A stretch of 50,452 nucleotides of DNA from Thalassoglobus sp. JC818 (GCF_040717535.1 NZ_JBFEFI010000016.1:1-50452); one strand, 5' to 3'; numbered from the stretch's first letter, positions 1 through 9,148 are shown. Made by a program: numbers and translations. Notes: a model not told the origin generated them from the letters alone.

Positions 1-2
1 CT

Positions 3-1886
3 AAGCAAACCATCCAAACACTAGCGTCCAACGCCGAATTCTTCCAATTCAAGAGATTCGAACTGAAGAGGATCGAACGCCTCGGCGAGAGAGAAGCTAT
101 CTTATACGTCAGGCAATGGACCTCCGATGGATCAGCGGCAAAAACCAGATGGTGGACGACGCGGGATTCCGGAGAATGGCAGTTTTTCGATTTCGAAGAT
201 CTGATGGTACCGATGCGATCCTCCAGCTTGGTCGCCGCAGCACTGCATCTTGCCCAAAATGCTCCACAGCTGATTCCGGCACTTCGTGAAGACATACAAC
301 ATCTCAACCAGGCGAAGCTTGCCCTTTTTACAGAAGATATAGAAACGGCAAGAGCCTCACTGATTGAAATTGAGTCTTCGTCAACTCTTCCCAAACCCGT
401 AAAAGCCTTCGTGCATATGATGCAAGGACTCGTTGCACTCGGCGATCTTGAACCGGAGCGTTGCATCGTCGAATGCGCCAAGGCAGAGTGGCTACATCCA
501 GATTTTCCCGTTCTTAAATACTTACGCGCGAGAGCCTTAAATCAAGCTGAACGCTATGAAGATGCAATCGTCCAGTCACAACTTTTCCTCGAAGAGTTGG
601 GTGGAGATGCGGATGCGAGCGCTGAGCTGGCGACATCGCTGCTTGGTCTCGAACGAAATGAGGAAGCTCTACAAGCAATTCGTGCTGGCCTGGATGATGA
701 TCCCAGTTCGATCACACTCTTGCTCATGCTCTTAGATTCGTTGCCGGAAGACGAGAAGCACGAATTCGCAGATCGACTCAAACAGCTTCCCGACGCCATC
801 ATGGAGATTGACGCTATCTGCGGTGATGCCTGGTATGAAGACGACATGTTGGAGCTGATGGTGAATGCGTTTCGCGAGATCGCTCCGGATGACCCAAGTG
901 TGGCGTACTATCAAGCTCAAGTTCACCTGCTGCGAGAAGAGCCAGAACAAGCGGTCGTCGTTCTTGAACCGATCATGGGGCTTATTCATGATCGAGAAGA
1001 CAGTGCTTATTTCGAGGAGTTTTACCGCTCCGCACTTCTGGCGTGTGGACGGTGGAATGAGGTCTATTCGGAAGCTGAAGATAAGCCTCAAGCGTTTCAA
1101 TGGATTGCAGACGATTTCCTTTACAAAGACAAGAGGGAGTCGCTTGAGAAACTTATCGCTCGACACCGCGAGTTGTTGCCTGACGATCCAGAACTCCCCG
1201 GGTATGAGGGTCAACTGGCGATGCTGGAAGAAGATTGGCCCCGCGCAATTCGAGCGTTTCGTGAGGCAATCATGCTGCAACCTGATGACGGCTGGGATTA
1301 TTCACTGGTTCGTGCGATGTATTACTCCGACCAGTCTCTTGAAGCTCTCAGAACTCTTGAACCAGTCGAGGATATTTTCGATCAGTTAATGAGCCTGGCC
1401 TGCTACGATGAATCACCGCGTCACGACTTAGTGGAACATCTTTTTCGCGAGTACAAAGAACGGGATCCAACAGGAACCGTGGGAGCGATTTGGCAAGCGC
1501 GACTGGCATATGACAATGCGGACTATGCTGCGGCGATCGATGTCCTCGAAAAGAATGCGGAAGCAGCCAGGAGCAACGAAAATTATCGATGGGAGTTTGA
1601 TAACCTACTCGTGAGGGCCTTAACTCAAAACAGGCAATTCGACGAGGCTCAAGTGATAGCGCAACGAATCTATCAGCGTGATGAGGATCCATTCGAACTG
1701 GCAATTGTGGCTGCCGGTCGAGGTGATGTGAATGAGACCGAAAAATGGCTCTCGATACTAATTAACAAACATTACTACGAAACTTACGATTTATACTATG
1801 ATGACATTATCGGTCCGGCTCTTAAAAGCGAAGCCTTCAGTAGAATCAAGAAGAAGTTCTCACCTGCAGAAGTTCTCATGGATTAG
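3..1886 (+). CDS. TPR-repeat protein, 5' end outside the window
   Basis: The reading frame is open from the first bases of the window, so this is the C-terminal part (about 627 residues) of a longer protein. The ATG at 204 is internal and is not the real start: the codons before it read as normal coding sequence (for example RWWTTRDSGEWQFFDFEDL). The protein is made of helical, Ala/Leu/Glu-rich tetratricopeptide-like units, seen in segments such as AKAEWLHPDFPVLKYLRARA and AIRAFREAIMLQPDDGWDYS. TPR arrays act as protein-protein scaffolds. No catalytic motif is visible, so the partner and pathway are unknown. The N-terminal piece before the repeats could be a separate domain, but too little of it is in view. 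Confidence 0.85.
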   Translation, partial: KQTIQTLASNAEFFQFKRFELKRIERLGEREAILYVRQWTSDGSAAKTRWWTTRDSGEWQFFDFEDLMVPMRSSSLVAAALHLAQNAPQLIPALREDIQHLNQAKLALFTEDIETARASLIEIESSSTLPKPVKAFVHMMQGLVALGDLEPERCIVECAKAEWLHPDFPVLKYLRARALNQAERYEDAIVQSQLFLEELGGDADASAELATSLLGLERNEEALQAIRAGLDDDPSSITLLLMLLDSLPEDEKHEFADRLKQLPDAIMEIDAICGDAWYEDDMLELMVNAFREIAPDDPSVAYYQAQVHLLREEPEQAVVVLEPIMGLIHDREDSAYFEEFYRSALLACGRWNEVYSEAEDKPQAFQWIADDFLYKDKRESLEKLIARHRELLPDDPELPGYEGQLAMLEEDWPRAIRAFREAIMLQPDDGWDYSLVRAMYYSDQSLEALRTLEPVEDIFDQLMSLACYDESPRHDLVEHLFREYKERDPTGTVGAIWQARLAYDNADYAAAIDVLEKNAEAARSNENYRWEFDNLLVRALTQNRQFDEAQVIAQRIYQRDEDPFELAIVAAGRGDVNETEKWLSILINKHYYETYDLYYDDIIGPALKSEAFSRIKKKFSPAEVLMD

Positions 1887-1998
1887 GTAAATACCATTTC
1901 CTGATGAAACATCCTGACAAACCACACAACAGAATCGAATTGGATTGAGGGCAACGGCGATGATCACCGTGACTTTCGATGTCTACGGTGCGGTAAAA

Positions 1999-3402
1999 TT
2001 ATTCTGCTATTTCATCACTTGCGTTTTCGAAAGTATTTGCAGGAGCGTTTGAAGTCGGATCGCTGGAATCGGTTCGCACTGAGAGATTTGGGTGAATGTC
2101 TTCGTTATCACCCCAAGTAACCACGAAGGGCGCATTGCTTGGCATTTTTGCGAGCGCTGGTTTGAATCGTAGGCCTTTGTCTTCGATTGCAAGACACTCT
2201 CGCGCAATACCGTCGAAGTTAACCTCGATCACGTCTCCGACACGAAAGAGTTCGTCGTGAGCCCATAGTGGCAACCAGTTGGTCCGGGCAGAGGTGTAGC
2301 GACGCGGGTCGATGGGCGCGATCGCGAGAGGAGCGTTTACGAACCCCGGATCACGATTTTCCGAATCGGCATCCATCCCGCTTGCCTGCTGATACTCTTT
2401 AAAATTGCGATGGAAGGCAGTGTCGCTGACCGCGATCTGCGGCTTCTCCGCTCGGGGTGAATTCCAGAAGATATTGTGGTTGGACTGAATCCCCTCGACT
2501 CCCTTAACCGACAGAGCGGGCTTCGAATGCCCACTGACCAGGATGTTATAATCTACCTTGTAACCGCTGGCGGTCATGTTGAAGAGCGATAGACCAGCAA
2601 AAGCGAACGTGTTTCCGGTCAATGTCGCATTCTTCGCGTTCTCCCAGCCGAACGTGATGGTCGTGCCCGTTGATCCGCAGCTGGTCGTCTCCTCAATCGT
2701 GATTCCGTCGGTCGACTCGAACATCATATGCTGCATGTTGGCCATCAATCGACAGCCACGAACTGTCAGGTTCTTGACTCCTCGGAAACACTGAATCCCA
2801 TCCGCATGGTGGCCCGGTCTACCTTCTCCGAGGTGATGATGGATGAAGCAATCTTCAATCAGTATATCGCTGGACGAATCCGAAAGAATCATGCCATCCA
2901 GACGATTGGTCACTTCACAGCCACGAATCGTGCCATCCGTAAGACCGAGAGCCACCATTCCGACCGAGTTTCCAATGATGTCACAGTCACTCACTTCGAG
3001 CGTGGAAACGTTTCGAACCTGCAAACCGTATCCGAGATGCTCCTGATTGATGTTCGAGATCCGACAGTTGTCCACTTTTACACGCTGAGCATTTCGAATT
3101 CGAAGGACTGCCTCCGCATGCCCGCCAAACTCTAAGTTTTCAAGGGTGACATCTTCGGAGGAAACAAGAACCGAACCAATCGACACTCGTTCTGGGTCGT
3201 CACCGATCAAACGAATCGGCTTGCGGATCACGAAGTCTTCGATCTTGACGCCGGGTGCAATTCGGAGGACCGCTCCAGAGGACGCACTGGACACAACTTT
3301 GACCAGCGAATCACCCGCTTCAACCCGAATTTCTTCTGCGAAGACGGAACTCGAACCGGCCAGCAGACAAACCACAAAACAACATACGCCCCAACGAAAC
3401 AT
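1999..3402 (-). CDS. Secreted right-handed parallel beta-helix protein
   Basis: The chosen start (ATG at 3402) has a GGAG Shine-Dalgarno 7 nt upstream and opens directly into a signal peptide (MFRWGVCCFVVCLLAGSSSV, cleavage near FAEE). An upstream in-frame ATG at 3489 would hide that signal. The mature protein has repeated short beta-strand units with Asn/Cys turns (VTLENLEFGG, VKVDNCRISN, LEVSDCDIIG, LTVRGCRLMA), the pattern of NosD/pectate-lyase-like parallel beta-helices (PbH1 repeats). Such proteins bind or cleave polysaccharides outside the cytoplasm. The substrate cannot be told and no catalytic set was identified. A C-terminal part of about 100 residues, after the helix, looks like a separate small domain. 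Confidence 0.85.
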   Translation of the reverse strand: MFRWGVCCFVVCLLAGSSSVFAEEIRVEAGDSLVKVVSSASSGAVLRIAPGVKIEDFVIRKPIRLIGDDPERVSIGSVLVSSEDVTLENLEFGGHAEAVLRIRNAQRVKVDNCRISNINQEHLGYGLQVRNVSTLEVSDCDIIGNSVGMVALGLTDGTIRGCEVTNRLDGMILSDSSSDILIEDCFIHHHLGEGRPGHHADGIQCFRGVKNLTVRGCRLMANMQHMMFESTDGITIEETTSCGSTGTTITFGWENAKNATLTGNTFAFAGLSLFNMTASGYKVDYNILVSGHSKPALSVKGVEGIQSNHNIFWNSPRAEKPQIAVSDTAFHRNFKEYQQASGMDADSENRDPGFVNAPLAIAPIDPRRYTSARTNWLPLWAHDELFRVGDVIEVNFDGIARECLAIEDKGLRFKPALAKMPSNAPFVVTWGDNEDIHPNLSVRTDSSDPTSNAPANTFENASDEIAE

Positions 3403-3481
3403 GCAACTTCTCCAGCGAGAGTGAAAGCTTAAGTATAAGCGATCAGCTTCAATCGTCACGCCACTCGATCCGGGTTGAATT

Positions 3482-3601
3482 GTGTTCATCTTCCCGAGCT
3501 ATGCTCCTCGCGATGACTTAGCCGCCTATTTAGAAACGAATATCGAACTTCTGCCAACCGACGGGCTGCGGGAAGTCGCCCTCATCAATCTGCATTCGTG
3601 A
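3482..3601 (+). other. Short open frame, possible C-terminal remnant of a lost gene
   Basis: A 39-codon plus-strand frame (GTG at 3482, TGA at 3599-3601) reads VFIFPSYAPRDDLAAYLETN and ends TDGLREVALINLHS. The composition looks coding, but there is no ribosome site and the frame is closed just upstream by TGA. It sits between two minus-strand genes. A leftover C-terminus is the simplest reading. No family was recognised. Confidence 0.25.
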
Positions 3602-3603
3602 AC

Positions 3604-3864
3604 TCACGAGCTCTGTTGGCGACTGATGAGTTCGTAGTCTTCCCAGTAAATGCCGTCTGGCTTGGTTTCAACGACGAGACCAGGCCCGTTCTCCCAATAC
3701 TCTTCAATCAATACGCCCCCTTCTTCACATGAATAGCTTTTGGCGTCTTGCGAATTCGGCTGAATCACCTTTAGAACGACCGCTCTCCTGACGTTTCCAG
3801 TGCGGATGATGTCCCCCTCCCGCACTTCGTTTCCATCAGCATAGAAAAACACAACTGGGTTCAT
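3604..3864 (-). CDS. Small hypothetical protein, SH3/KOW-like
   Basis: 86 residues, starting at an ATG with AGGAG about 10 nt upstream. The sequence is beta-rich (FYADGNEVREGDIIRTGNVR, VVLKVIQPNS, GVLIEEYWENGPGLVVETKP). The opening phrase, in which a property is stated and then GDxIR, resembles small SH3-barrel or KOW-type proteins that bind nucleic acid or partner proteins. That fold assignment is an inference from pattern only. It has no signal peptide or membrane segment, so it is probably cytoplasmic. Neighbours are unrelated small genes on the same strand. Function unknown. Confidence 0.7.
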   Translation of the reverse strand: MNPVVFFYADGNEVREGDIIRTGNVRRAVVLKVIQPNSQDAKSYSCEEGGVLIEEYWENGPGLVVETKPDGIYWEDYELISRQQSS

Positions 3865-4071
3865 CGTTCATTCGCTCCTGGAACATCCATCACGTCAGTG
3901 CAAAGGCAGTCGGCCGGGAATGGATTATACGCCACGACTTGATAGTTGACTGTAGAAACGAAGTCGTTGACCGGATTCTAACGACCACCTCGCGAACATC
4001 GTCAGATCATAGAATTTGACGACAGATCAGCCATCAACGTCACTCTCACTTCTGACTCTTCCAACTCGCAA

Positions 4072-4386
4072 TTACGTTTCAGGCAATTTTAGGTAGTCGA
4101 AATATCCGCCTGATGCTGAGATCAATTGAGTTCCCTGATCAGGTTGGAAAACCCCGTCAACACAAACTTGAACAGGTAGCCGATGATCCTCCACCTGGTG
4201 AACCACAACCTCAAATTGAACATCAACATTTCCGATCCGCTCTGACCAAGCCATGTTGTCGACGACTCGAAGCAAGCGATCAAGCGGAATTGAAGAGATG
4301 GTATCAACGAAGACTTCAATGGCAATTTGGTCGAGCCATTCCTGCATCCGTTTTACAGACTGAATCATCGTGGGGTCGAAGTTCAT
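4072..4386 (-). CDS. Hypothetical protein, 104 residues
   Basis: Starts MNFDPTMIQSVKRMQEWLDQ and ends GGYFDYLKLPET. The N-terminal half is helical and the C-terminal half beta-rich. There is no signal peptide, no cysteine cluster and no recognisable motif. The ribosome site is weak. Codon usage looks normal for the region and the minus strand has no better competitor, so it is probably a real gene of unknown function. It lies upstream in the same direction as the 3604-3864 gene but about 200 nt away, so an operon is uncertain. Confidence 0.5.
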   Translation of the reverse strand: MNFDPTMIQSVKRMQEWLDQIAIEVFVDTISSIPLDRLLRVVDNMAWSERIGNVDVQFEVVVHQVEDHRLPVQVCVDGVFQPDQGTQLISASGGYFDYLKLPET

Positions 4387-4508
4387 GCAACTGCCACTCA
4401 GCCTGAATGTTTTCTGACTTGCCGTGCCGCTTCCTCAAAATAGTGAGTGCCCCGTATGTTCAATCGTCGCATTCGATTAGGTTCGAACAGTGAATTCACA
4501 GAATTCAG

Positions 4509-4994
4509 CTACAACCAGAATTGGTACCATTTCTTGTTCCGTTTTCGCCATTCCAGGTCTCGAATTTCGATGAGTCGTTGTGCGAATGGAAGCAGATTGC
4601 CTTGTTCATCAAGTGTTACGACTAGATTGCCACTGTCATCGATGATGTAATCACAAAGTCCAGGATCATTACCAAGCTTAGAAATGATGGTGTGGTCACG
4701 TCCTCCGTACCGCAGTGCAGCAACACAGCAAACGCTTGCTGCACTGCAGGCTTTATCAATTTCTTCTGGTGTCGACGGCTGTCGAACGAAGTATGTATCA
4801 CTGTTCTCATTATCGAGCACAGCGAGTAGCTCGGGCGCCTCGAGTTCAGGTGCCTCGCATGTTAATCAATCTCCAAACCATCCAGTTTTAGCATCCATCT
4901 GGACATCACCACAGGACCGATGGCCTGTTGTATAGAACGGCCCCTCAGCGTTTTTGGGAAAACGACGTGGATTCTGAAAATAGCCAGTATCCAT
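4509..4994 (-). pseudogene. Ferredoxin-like protein gene interrupted by in-frame TGA
   Basis: One continuous minus-strand frame from ATG 4994 to the stop at 4509, except for a TGA at 4866-4868. Before it: MDTGYFQNPRRFPKNAEGPF then YTTGHRSCGDVQMDAKTGWF and GD. After it: LTCEAPELEAPELLAVLD, then TYFVRQPSTPEEIDKACSAA and VCCVAALRYGG. From memory of the family, a group of small ferredoxin-like proteins reads FYTTGxCLxCxAPExEAPdLLA, with CxxC where this gene has TGA-LTC. The TGA therefore sits where the first cysteine is expected. About 17 residues between YTTG and GD also look extra. Either it is a pseudogene (Cys codon to TGA plus a small insertion) or the UGA is decoded as selenocysteine. A shorter product could start at GTG 4820 but would lack the CxxC. 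Confidence 0.6.
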
Positions 4995-5115
4995 TTCTGC
5001 TAGCCTTCTTCCGGATGAATCAGCAGTGCCAATGCGTCAAAAAGTCGACGATCATGTCGGAGCAATAATTGCATCGTGCTCTCATTCTAATCATCCGACT
5101 GCTCGTCCTGCTCTC

Positions 5116-5370
5116 CTATTTCCTGTTCCTTGATCTGAATTGCAATATCCCGACCAGAATTCCTGTCGTCACGAGAAATCCTGCACACCATTCCACAGTG
5201 ATCTTTTCAACATAGCTAGCGAGCGCGATCTGCTCAGCGAGAGAGTTGAGTGATGGCGAGGTTGGAGAACGGGAGACTTGCCTAGATGGGAAAGCGATTG
5301 ACAACGAGACAATGAGGCCAACAAGCATCCAGCATGATATCCAGGCAATCCAAAACCTCTTCCAACTCAT
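5116..5370 (-). CDS. Small membrane protein with two transmembrane helices
   Basis: 84 residues from ATG 5370, chosen because AAAGGA lies just upstream (6 nt). The longer in-frame start at 5469 overlaps the neighbouring gene and has no such site. Two hydrophobic segments are visible: FWIAWISCWMLVGLIVSLSI near the N-terminus, and EWCAGFLVTTGILVGILQF at the C-terminus, followed by the basic tail RSRNRK. A polar Ser/Pro linker lies between them. It is probably an inner-membrane protein with both ends in the cytoplasm. It follows the 5441 gene at short distance on the same strand, so the two may be cotranscribed. Function unknown. Confidence 0.55.
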   Translation of the reverse strand: MSWKRFWIAWISCWMLVGLIVSLSIAFPSRQVSRSPTSPSLNSLAEQIALASYVEKITVEWCAGFLVTTGILVGILQFRSRNRK

Positions 5371-5440
5371 AGCAGGTCCTTTGAATGACTTTGAACTCAT
5401 CCACACTTTCACATGCAACCTTGTGAAATCGCTGCCGCAA

Positions 5441-5902
5441 TTAGCTGTGATCGAGGTATTGGTCGCCATTCAACGGTAATAGATGTCCCTCCCAGTTCGG
5501 AAGTGGAGTTGCCGGGCGGGCAGTTAACTCCGGGAACTCAGGAATCCAACCACCGGACCACGGGTCATCTGTGTTCACAATTGGAACGTTCGGGTTTGCA
5601 GACCAATACCACGCCAACGTACTCGCACGAAGCCGCTGCCCTGCAAACGAAACCCAGCGAAGCCATTCTGCACGTCGCCTGCTCAGATTCTCTTCATTCA
5701 GATTTTCAACGAGATCTTCCCTTCCAGTCGCCATAGCATAGAAAGCAAATTTGCGACCATACCAAAGTGGAATTATTGGTGACATAGCTAGCGAAGAGAA
5801 TTTACTTGAGGCGGCGCCGTCCGAGGAATGTGGCGGCAAACTCGCGAAGCTGCGCGAGAGAGAATCAAAGATGTGGATCAATTTGCATGACCCGTGTCTC
5901 AT
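5441..5902 (-). CDS. Hypothetical protein, N-terminus possibly frameshifted
   Basis: The body reads SKFSSLAMSPIIPLWYGRKF, AFYAMATGREDLVENLNEEN and TDDPWSGGWIPEFPELTARP, which looks like genuine coding sequence of unknown family. The frame is open to a TTG at 5932; the first ATG is at 5902 and another is at 5785. In the neighbouring frame an ATG at 5918 gives MATQSDETRVMQIDPHL and then a stop, while this frame continues IFDSLSRSFASLPP. Removing one T from the CTTTGATTC run would join the two, so a single-base frameshift (real or a sequencing error) is possible. No signal peptide or known motif was seen. The 3' end is next to the two-TM gene at 5116-5370. Confidence 0.5.
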   Translation of the reverse strand: MRHGSCKLIHIFDSLSRSFASLPPHSSDGAASSKFSSLAMSPIIPLWYGRKFAFYAMATGREDLVENLNEENLSRRRAEWLRWVSFAGQRLRASTLAWYWSANPNVPIVNTDDPWSGGWIPEFPELTARPATPLPNWEGHLLPLNGDQYLDHS

Positions 5903-5932
5903 CTGATTGAGTGGCCATTGGAATAGAAGCAA

Positions 5933-6256
5933 TCATCGCCCAACTTCCTAATGCAACAAATCATCCCTGTTGCGAATGTCATTCTCTGCCGACGTTTCCG
6001 AAGCTACCAGTCGTTGACACAAAGGTCAAGATTTTCCAATACTGAATGTTCGGTAAATGTATCGCAGGTTTGATCTGACTGAACCCTTTACGTGGACTGT
6101 ATCCTTCTGGTTCAAAGTTTCTGAAAGAAAAATCTGTTCCACAACTTCAAGGCGGATGCGTGTGCCGTTGAGTTCAAGCAGTTACAGTTCCCAGAGTTGT
6201 TTGCAGTTTATATTGCAGTAGACATTGAGCCAAATTGTCGGCATTGAAGTAGAGCT
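5933..6256. other. Intergenic region without a recognisable gene
   Basis: This is the space between the divergent 5441 and 6257 genes. No convincing open frame, palindrome or RNA gene was found. Promoters for both directions are expected here but none stands out. Confidence 0.5.
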
Positions 6257-6952
6257 ATGATTCTCGGACAAGTTGAATCGATTCAGGTTGGTCGTCCTCG
6301 TCAATACGACGTTGAGGGCAAATCTGGAAGACCTTGGACGTCCGCGATCCAAAAGCAAACCGTGCTCGGTCGTGTGCATGTGGGGGCGACGAACATCGAT
6401 GGAGATGAGCAAGCCGATTTGAAGCATCACGGTGGCCCTGACAAAGCTGTGCTTGCTTACTTTACAAACCACTACAAAGACTGGGCTCGTGAATTCCCCG
6501 ATCAATCCTTTCAAGCTGGCGGATTCGGAGAGAACTTGACTGTTACCGGATGCAGCGAAGCGGACTGCTGCATTGGAGACATCGTGCGAATCGGTCATTG
6601 CAAGTTGCAAATTTCACAGCCGCGACAACCGTGTTGGAAGCTGGACCGATTTCGCAAACTGCCGAAATTGGCTGTCCGGGTCCAGAAGACCGGACGCACA
6701 GGATGGTACTACCGCGTTCTCCAAGAGGGGATCATCGAAGCTGGCTTGCCCATTGAACTGGTCGACCGACCATTTCCGGACGTCACCATCGCCTGGGCCA
6801 GTGAAGTCATGTATGCCAAGCCCCGGTCCACGGAAAACGATCTTCGACTGGCGGAGTGTGCTGCGTTGTCAGCGTCATGGAAAGAGACTTTCTTGCAGCG
6901 GGCAACGAATGGCGTCGAAAAGGATGCGTCAGCACGTCTCAACGGGACATAG
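6257..6952 (+). CDS. MOSC-domain protein, YiiM-like
   Basis: 231 residues, close to the YiiM length (about 224). Family landmarks are visible in order: an N-terminal GRP..SAI segment, then DGDEQADLKHHGGPDKAVLA (residues 48-67), HYKDWAREFP, GGFGENLTVTG, GDIVRIG, and QISQPRQPCWKLD with the conserved cysteine at 126, then KTGRTGWYYRVLQEG. MOSC domains bind molybdenum cofactor through that cysteine. E. coli YiiM is linked to reduction of N-hydroxylated compounds, so a similar cytoplasmic role is likely here by homology. The last 40 or so residues are more variable. No partner reductase gene is adjacent. Confidence 0.9.
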   Translation: MILGQVESIQVGRPRQYDVEGKSGRPWTSAIQKQTVLGRVHVGATNIDGDEQADLKHHGGPDKAVLAYFTNHYKDWAREFPDQSFQAGGFGENLTVTGCSEADCCIGDIVRIGHCKLQISQPRQPCWKLDRFRKLPKLAVRVQKTGRTGWYYRVLQEGIIEAGLPIELVDRPFPDVTIAWASEVMYAKPRSTENDLRLAECAALSASWKETFLQRATNGVEKDASARLNGT

Positions 6953-7127
6953 CTTTCGTTGCCGATTTCCATTCTCACGCGGAAGCTGACGACCATCGGT
7001 TTGGCATTTGGCTACGCGCCTGCTACTGTCAATCGCCGATCAGCAAAACGAAGAATTCGTTCTGCGCGTCTTTGCCCTGTTCTCGATCCCACTACGATGC
7101 GAATTTCAGTTTGAGTCAGGATTGTCC

Positions 7128-7931
7128 ATGAGATTGACACTTGTATTAATTATCGCCTTTTGCAGCCTCTCGTCGAATTCCGTGATAGGAAGGGAGCCGC
7201 AGTTTAAAAACGTGTCCTGCGAAGGAGTTTATCCTCATCACTTACAAGGGATCTGCACAGATGGCGAGTTTATCTACTGGTCCTTTACGACAACACTCGT
7301 TAAGACAGACCTCGACGGCAAGTTGCTGAAGAAGATTCCGGTTGTCAACCACCATGGCGATCTTTGCTTTCACGATGGCAAACTCTACGTTGCTGTCAAT
7401 CTGGGCGAGTTTAACAACCCCAGCGGCAATGCAAATTCCTGGGTTTACATCTACAACGCTAACACTCTCGAAGAGACTTCTCGACACGAGGTTCAAGAAG
7501 TTTTTCACGGAGCTGGCGGAATGGGCGTTCGCAACGGCAACTTCTTTGTGGTTGGTGGTCTGCCGGACTCGATCGAGGAGAATTACGTCTACGAGTACAA
7601 CGATCAGTTTGAGTTTCAGAAGAAACACATCGTCAAGAGTGGTCATACCCACCTGGGAATTCAAACAGCGACATTCGCGAATGATCGCTGGTGGTTTGGA
7701 TGTTACGGTAGTCCGGCAATTCTGCTGGTCACCGACACTGAATTTCAAATGATCGGTCGCTATGAATTCAATTGTTCGTTGGGAATTGAAGGATTGCCTG
7801 ATGGTCGATTGTTGTCTGCGAGCGGACATTGCGACAAAGCCACCGGGTGCAACGGTTCCGTCCGAATTGTGGTCCCCGACGAGGAAGATGGTCTTCGTTC
7901 ATTGATTACTGAAGGAGACGCTTTGAAATGA
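7128..7931 (+). CDS. Secreted beta-propeller-like protein of unknown function
   Basis: 267 residues from ATG 7128, chosen because it starts a signal peptide (MRLTLVLIIAFCSLSSNSVIG). A longer in-frame start at 7008 would bury it. The mature part repeats short blade-like units (HLQGICTDGEFIYWSFTTTL, GDLCFHDGKLYVAVNLGEFN, GAGGMGVRNGNFFVVGGLPD, LGIQTATFANDRWWFGCYGS), typical of a beta-propeller such as SMP-30 or NHL-like proteins. It is exported. The stop overlaps the next start as ATGA, so it is translationally coupled to the metallophosphoesterase, and the two probably work on the same extracytoplasmic substrate. That shared role is inference. Confidence 0.85.
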   Translation: MRLTLVLIIAFCSLSSNSVIGREPQFKNVSCEGVYPHHLQGICTDGEFIYWSFTTTLVKTDLDGKLLKKIPVVNHHGDLCFHDGKLYVAVNLGEFNNPSGNANSWVYIYNANTLEETSRHEVQEVFHGAGGMGVRNGNFFVVGGLPDSIEENYVYEYNDQFEFQKKHIVKSGHTHLGIQTATFANDRWWFGCYGSPAILLVTDTEFQMIGRYEFNCSLGIEGLPDGRLLSASGHCDKATGCNGSVRIVVPDEEDGLRSLITEGDALK

Positions 7932-8827
7932 ACGGTGTACTCCACGAAGTTCGACTGGGTCGGCGCGCATTCCTGAAGCACGGAACACTCGTGCTGACAG
8001 CTGCTTCGCTGCGCTCGCCAGAGCTAATCGCCGACGAGAAAGTTTCCGCATTGCGTGTAGGTCTTGTCACTGATCTTCACTACGCAGACAAAGCACCGGC
8101 TGGAACGCGTCATTACCGAGAAACACTCGGCAAGCTGGAAGAGGCTGGACGAAAGTTCGAACAGGATCAACCCGCGTTTCTGGTGGAACTTGGCGATTTA
8201 ATCGACGCTGCCGACTCAGTGGACGTTGAACAACGTTACCTCAAGACGGTCAACAAAGAGTTCTCTGCGATCTGTAATGATCGGCATTACGTCTTGGGGA
8301 ACCACTGTGTGGATACTCTGATGAAAGAAGAGTTTCTGTCCGGTGTCGAGCAGGAGAAGTCGTACTACTCGTTCGAGCGAGGCGACATCCACTTTGTTGT
8401 GCTGGACTCCTGTTTTCGCAGCGACGGCCAGCCATATGGTCGGAAGAATTTTCAGTGGACGGACGCGAACGTTCCAATCGCAGAACTCGAATGGCTTGAG
8501 AGTGATCTCAAGTCGACCGACAAACCTGTCGTCGTCTTCGCTCATCAGCGACTCGATGTCAGCAATAATCACGGCGTGAAAAACAATGCCGAGGTGCGAA
8601 GAATCTTCGCTGGATCTGACAAAGTGCTGGCCGTCTTTCAAGGTCACAGCCATCAGAACGATCTAAAAGAGATCGATGGCATCCACTACTGCACTCTCGT
8701 TGCGATGGTCGAGGGGGAGGGGCCTGAGAACAACGGGTACTCACTCATCGACATCGAGCCTAGCGGAACCATCAGACTCACTGGATTCCGCAAGCAGAAA
8801 TCTTACGACTGGAAACGTCAGAGATGA
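7928..8827 (+). CDS. Tat-exported calcineurin-like metallophosphoesterase
   Basis: 299 residues. The N-terminus carries a twin-arginine motif (GRRAFLKHG, residues 11-19) and a hydrophobic stretch, so the folded enzyme is probably exported by Tat. The binuclear metal site is complete: D49 and H51 (TDLH), D90 (LGDLIDA), N125-H126 (LGNH), H206 (FAHQR) and H240/H242 (QGHSHQND). These place it in the calcineurin-like phosphoesterase family. The substrate (phosphomonoester, diester or nucleotide) cannot be told. It overlaps both neighbours by ATGA (7928 and 8824), so three genes form one coupled operon. Confidence 0.9.
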   Translation: MNGVLHEVRLGRRAFLKHGTLVLTAASLRSPELIADEKVSALRVGLVTDLHYADKAPAGTRHYRETLGKLEEAGRKFEQDQPAFLVELGDLIDAADSVDVEQRYLKTVNKEFSAICNDRHYVLGNHCVDTLMKEEFLSGVEQEKSYYSFERGDIHFVVLDSCFRSDGQPYGRKNFQWTDANVPIAELEWLESDLKSTDKPVVVFAHQRLDVSNNHGVKNNAEVRRIFAGSDKVLAVFQGHSHQNDLKEIDGIHYCTLVAMVEGEGPENNGYSLIDIEPSGTIRLTGFRKQKSYDWKRQR

Positions 8828-9039
8828 GCGTAAATCCCGGACGTTATCGTCACTACAAAGGAAAAGAGTACCTTGTCGTCGGCGTCGCCCGCCACAGCGA
8901 GACCGAGGAAGAACTTGTCGTTTACCGCACCGACTATGGCGATCGCAGCCTCTGGGTGCGACCGCTCGGAATGTTTGTTGAGACCGTCGAAGTGGACGGG
9001 AAACACGTCCCTCGGTTTGAATTCGTTGGTGAAGAGTAA
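8824..9039 (+). CDS. DUF1653 domain protein
   Basis: 71 residues. The sequence GRYRHYKGKEYLVVGVARHS, followed by ELVVYRTDYGDRSLWVRPLG and MFVETVEVDGKHVPRFEFVG, matches the DUF1653 pattern (GxYxHYKGxxYxVxxxAxHSETxExxVvY). It is a compact beta domain of unknown biochemical role. The start overlaps the stop of the metallophosphoesterase gene by ATGA, so it is the last gene of the three-gene operon. It has no signal peptide, unlike its two partners, so it acts in the cytoplasm. Confidence 0.9.
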   Translation: MSVNPGRYRHYKGKEYLVVGVARHSETEEELVVYRTDYGDRSLWVRPLGMFVETVEVDGKHVPRFEFVGEE

Positions 9040-9148
9040 ATCACACATGGTCGCCGAGGCTAACTATCTCGCTGCCGCGATGACGGAGTGGCATTCCTGA
9101 AGTTCAAAAAATTGCTTTCCTTCGAAATCAGCAGAGGAAACTCCGACT

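Noticed and set aside
732-1704. Long frames antisense or out of frame to the TPR gene
   Set aside because: They are shadows of the continuous plus-strand frame; they lack ribosome sites and look compositionally random.
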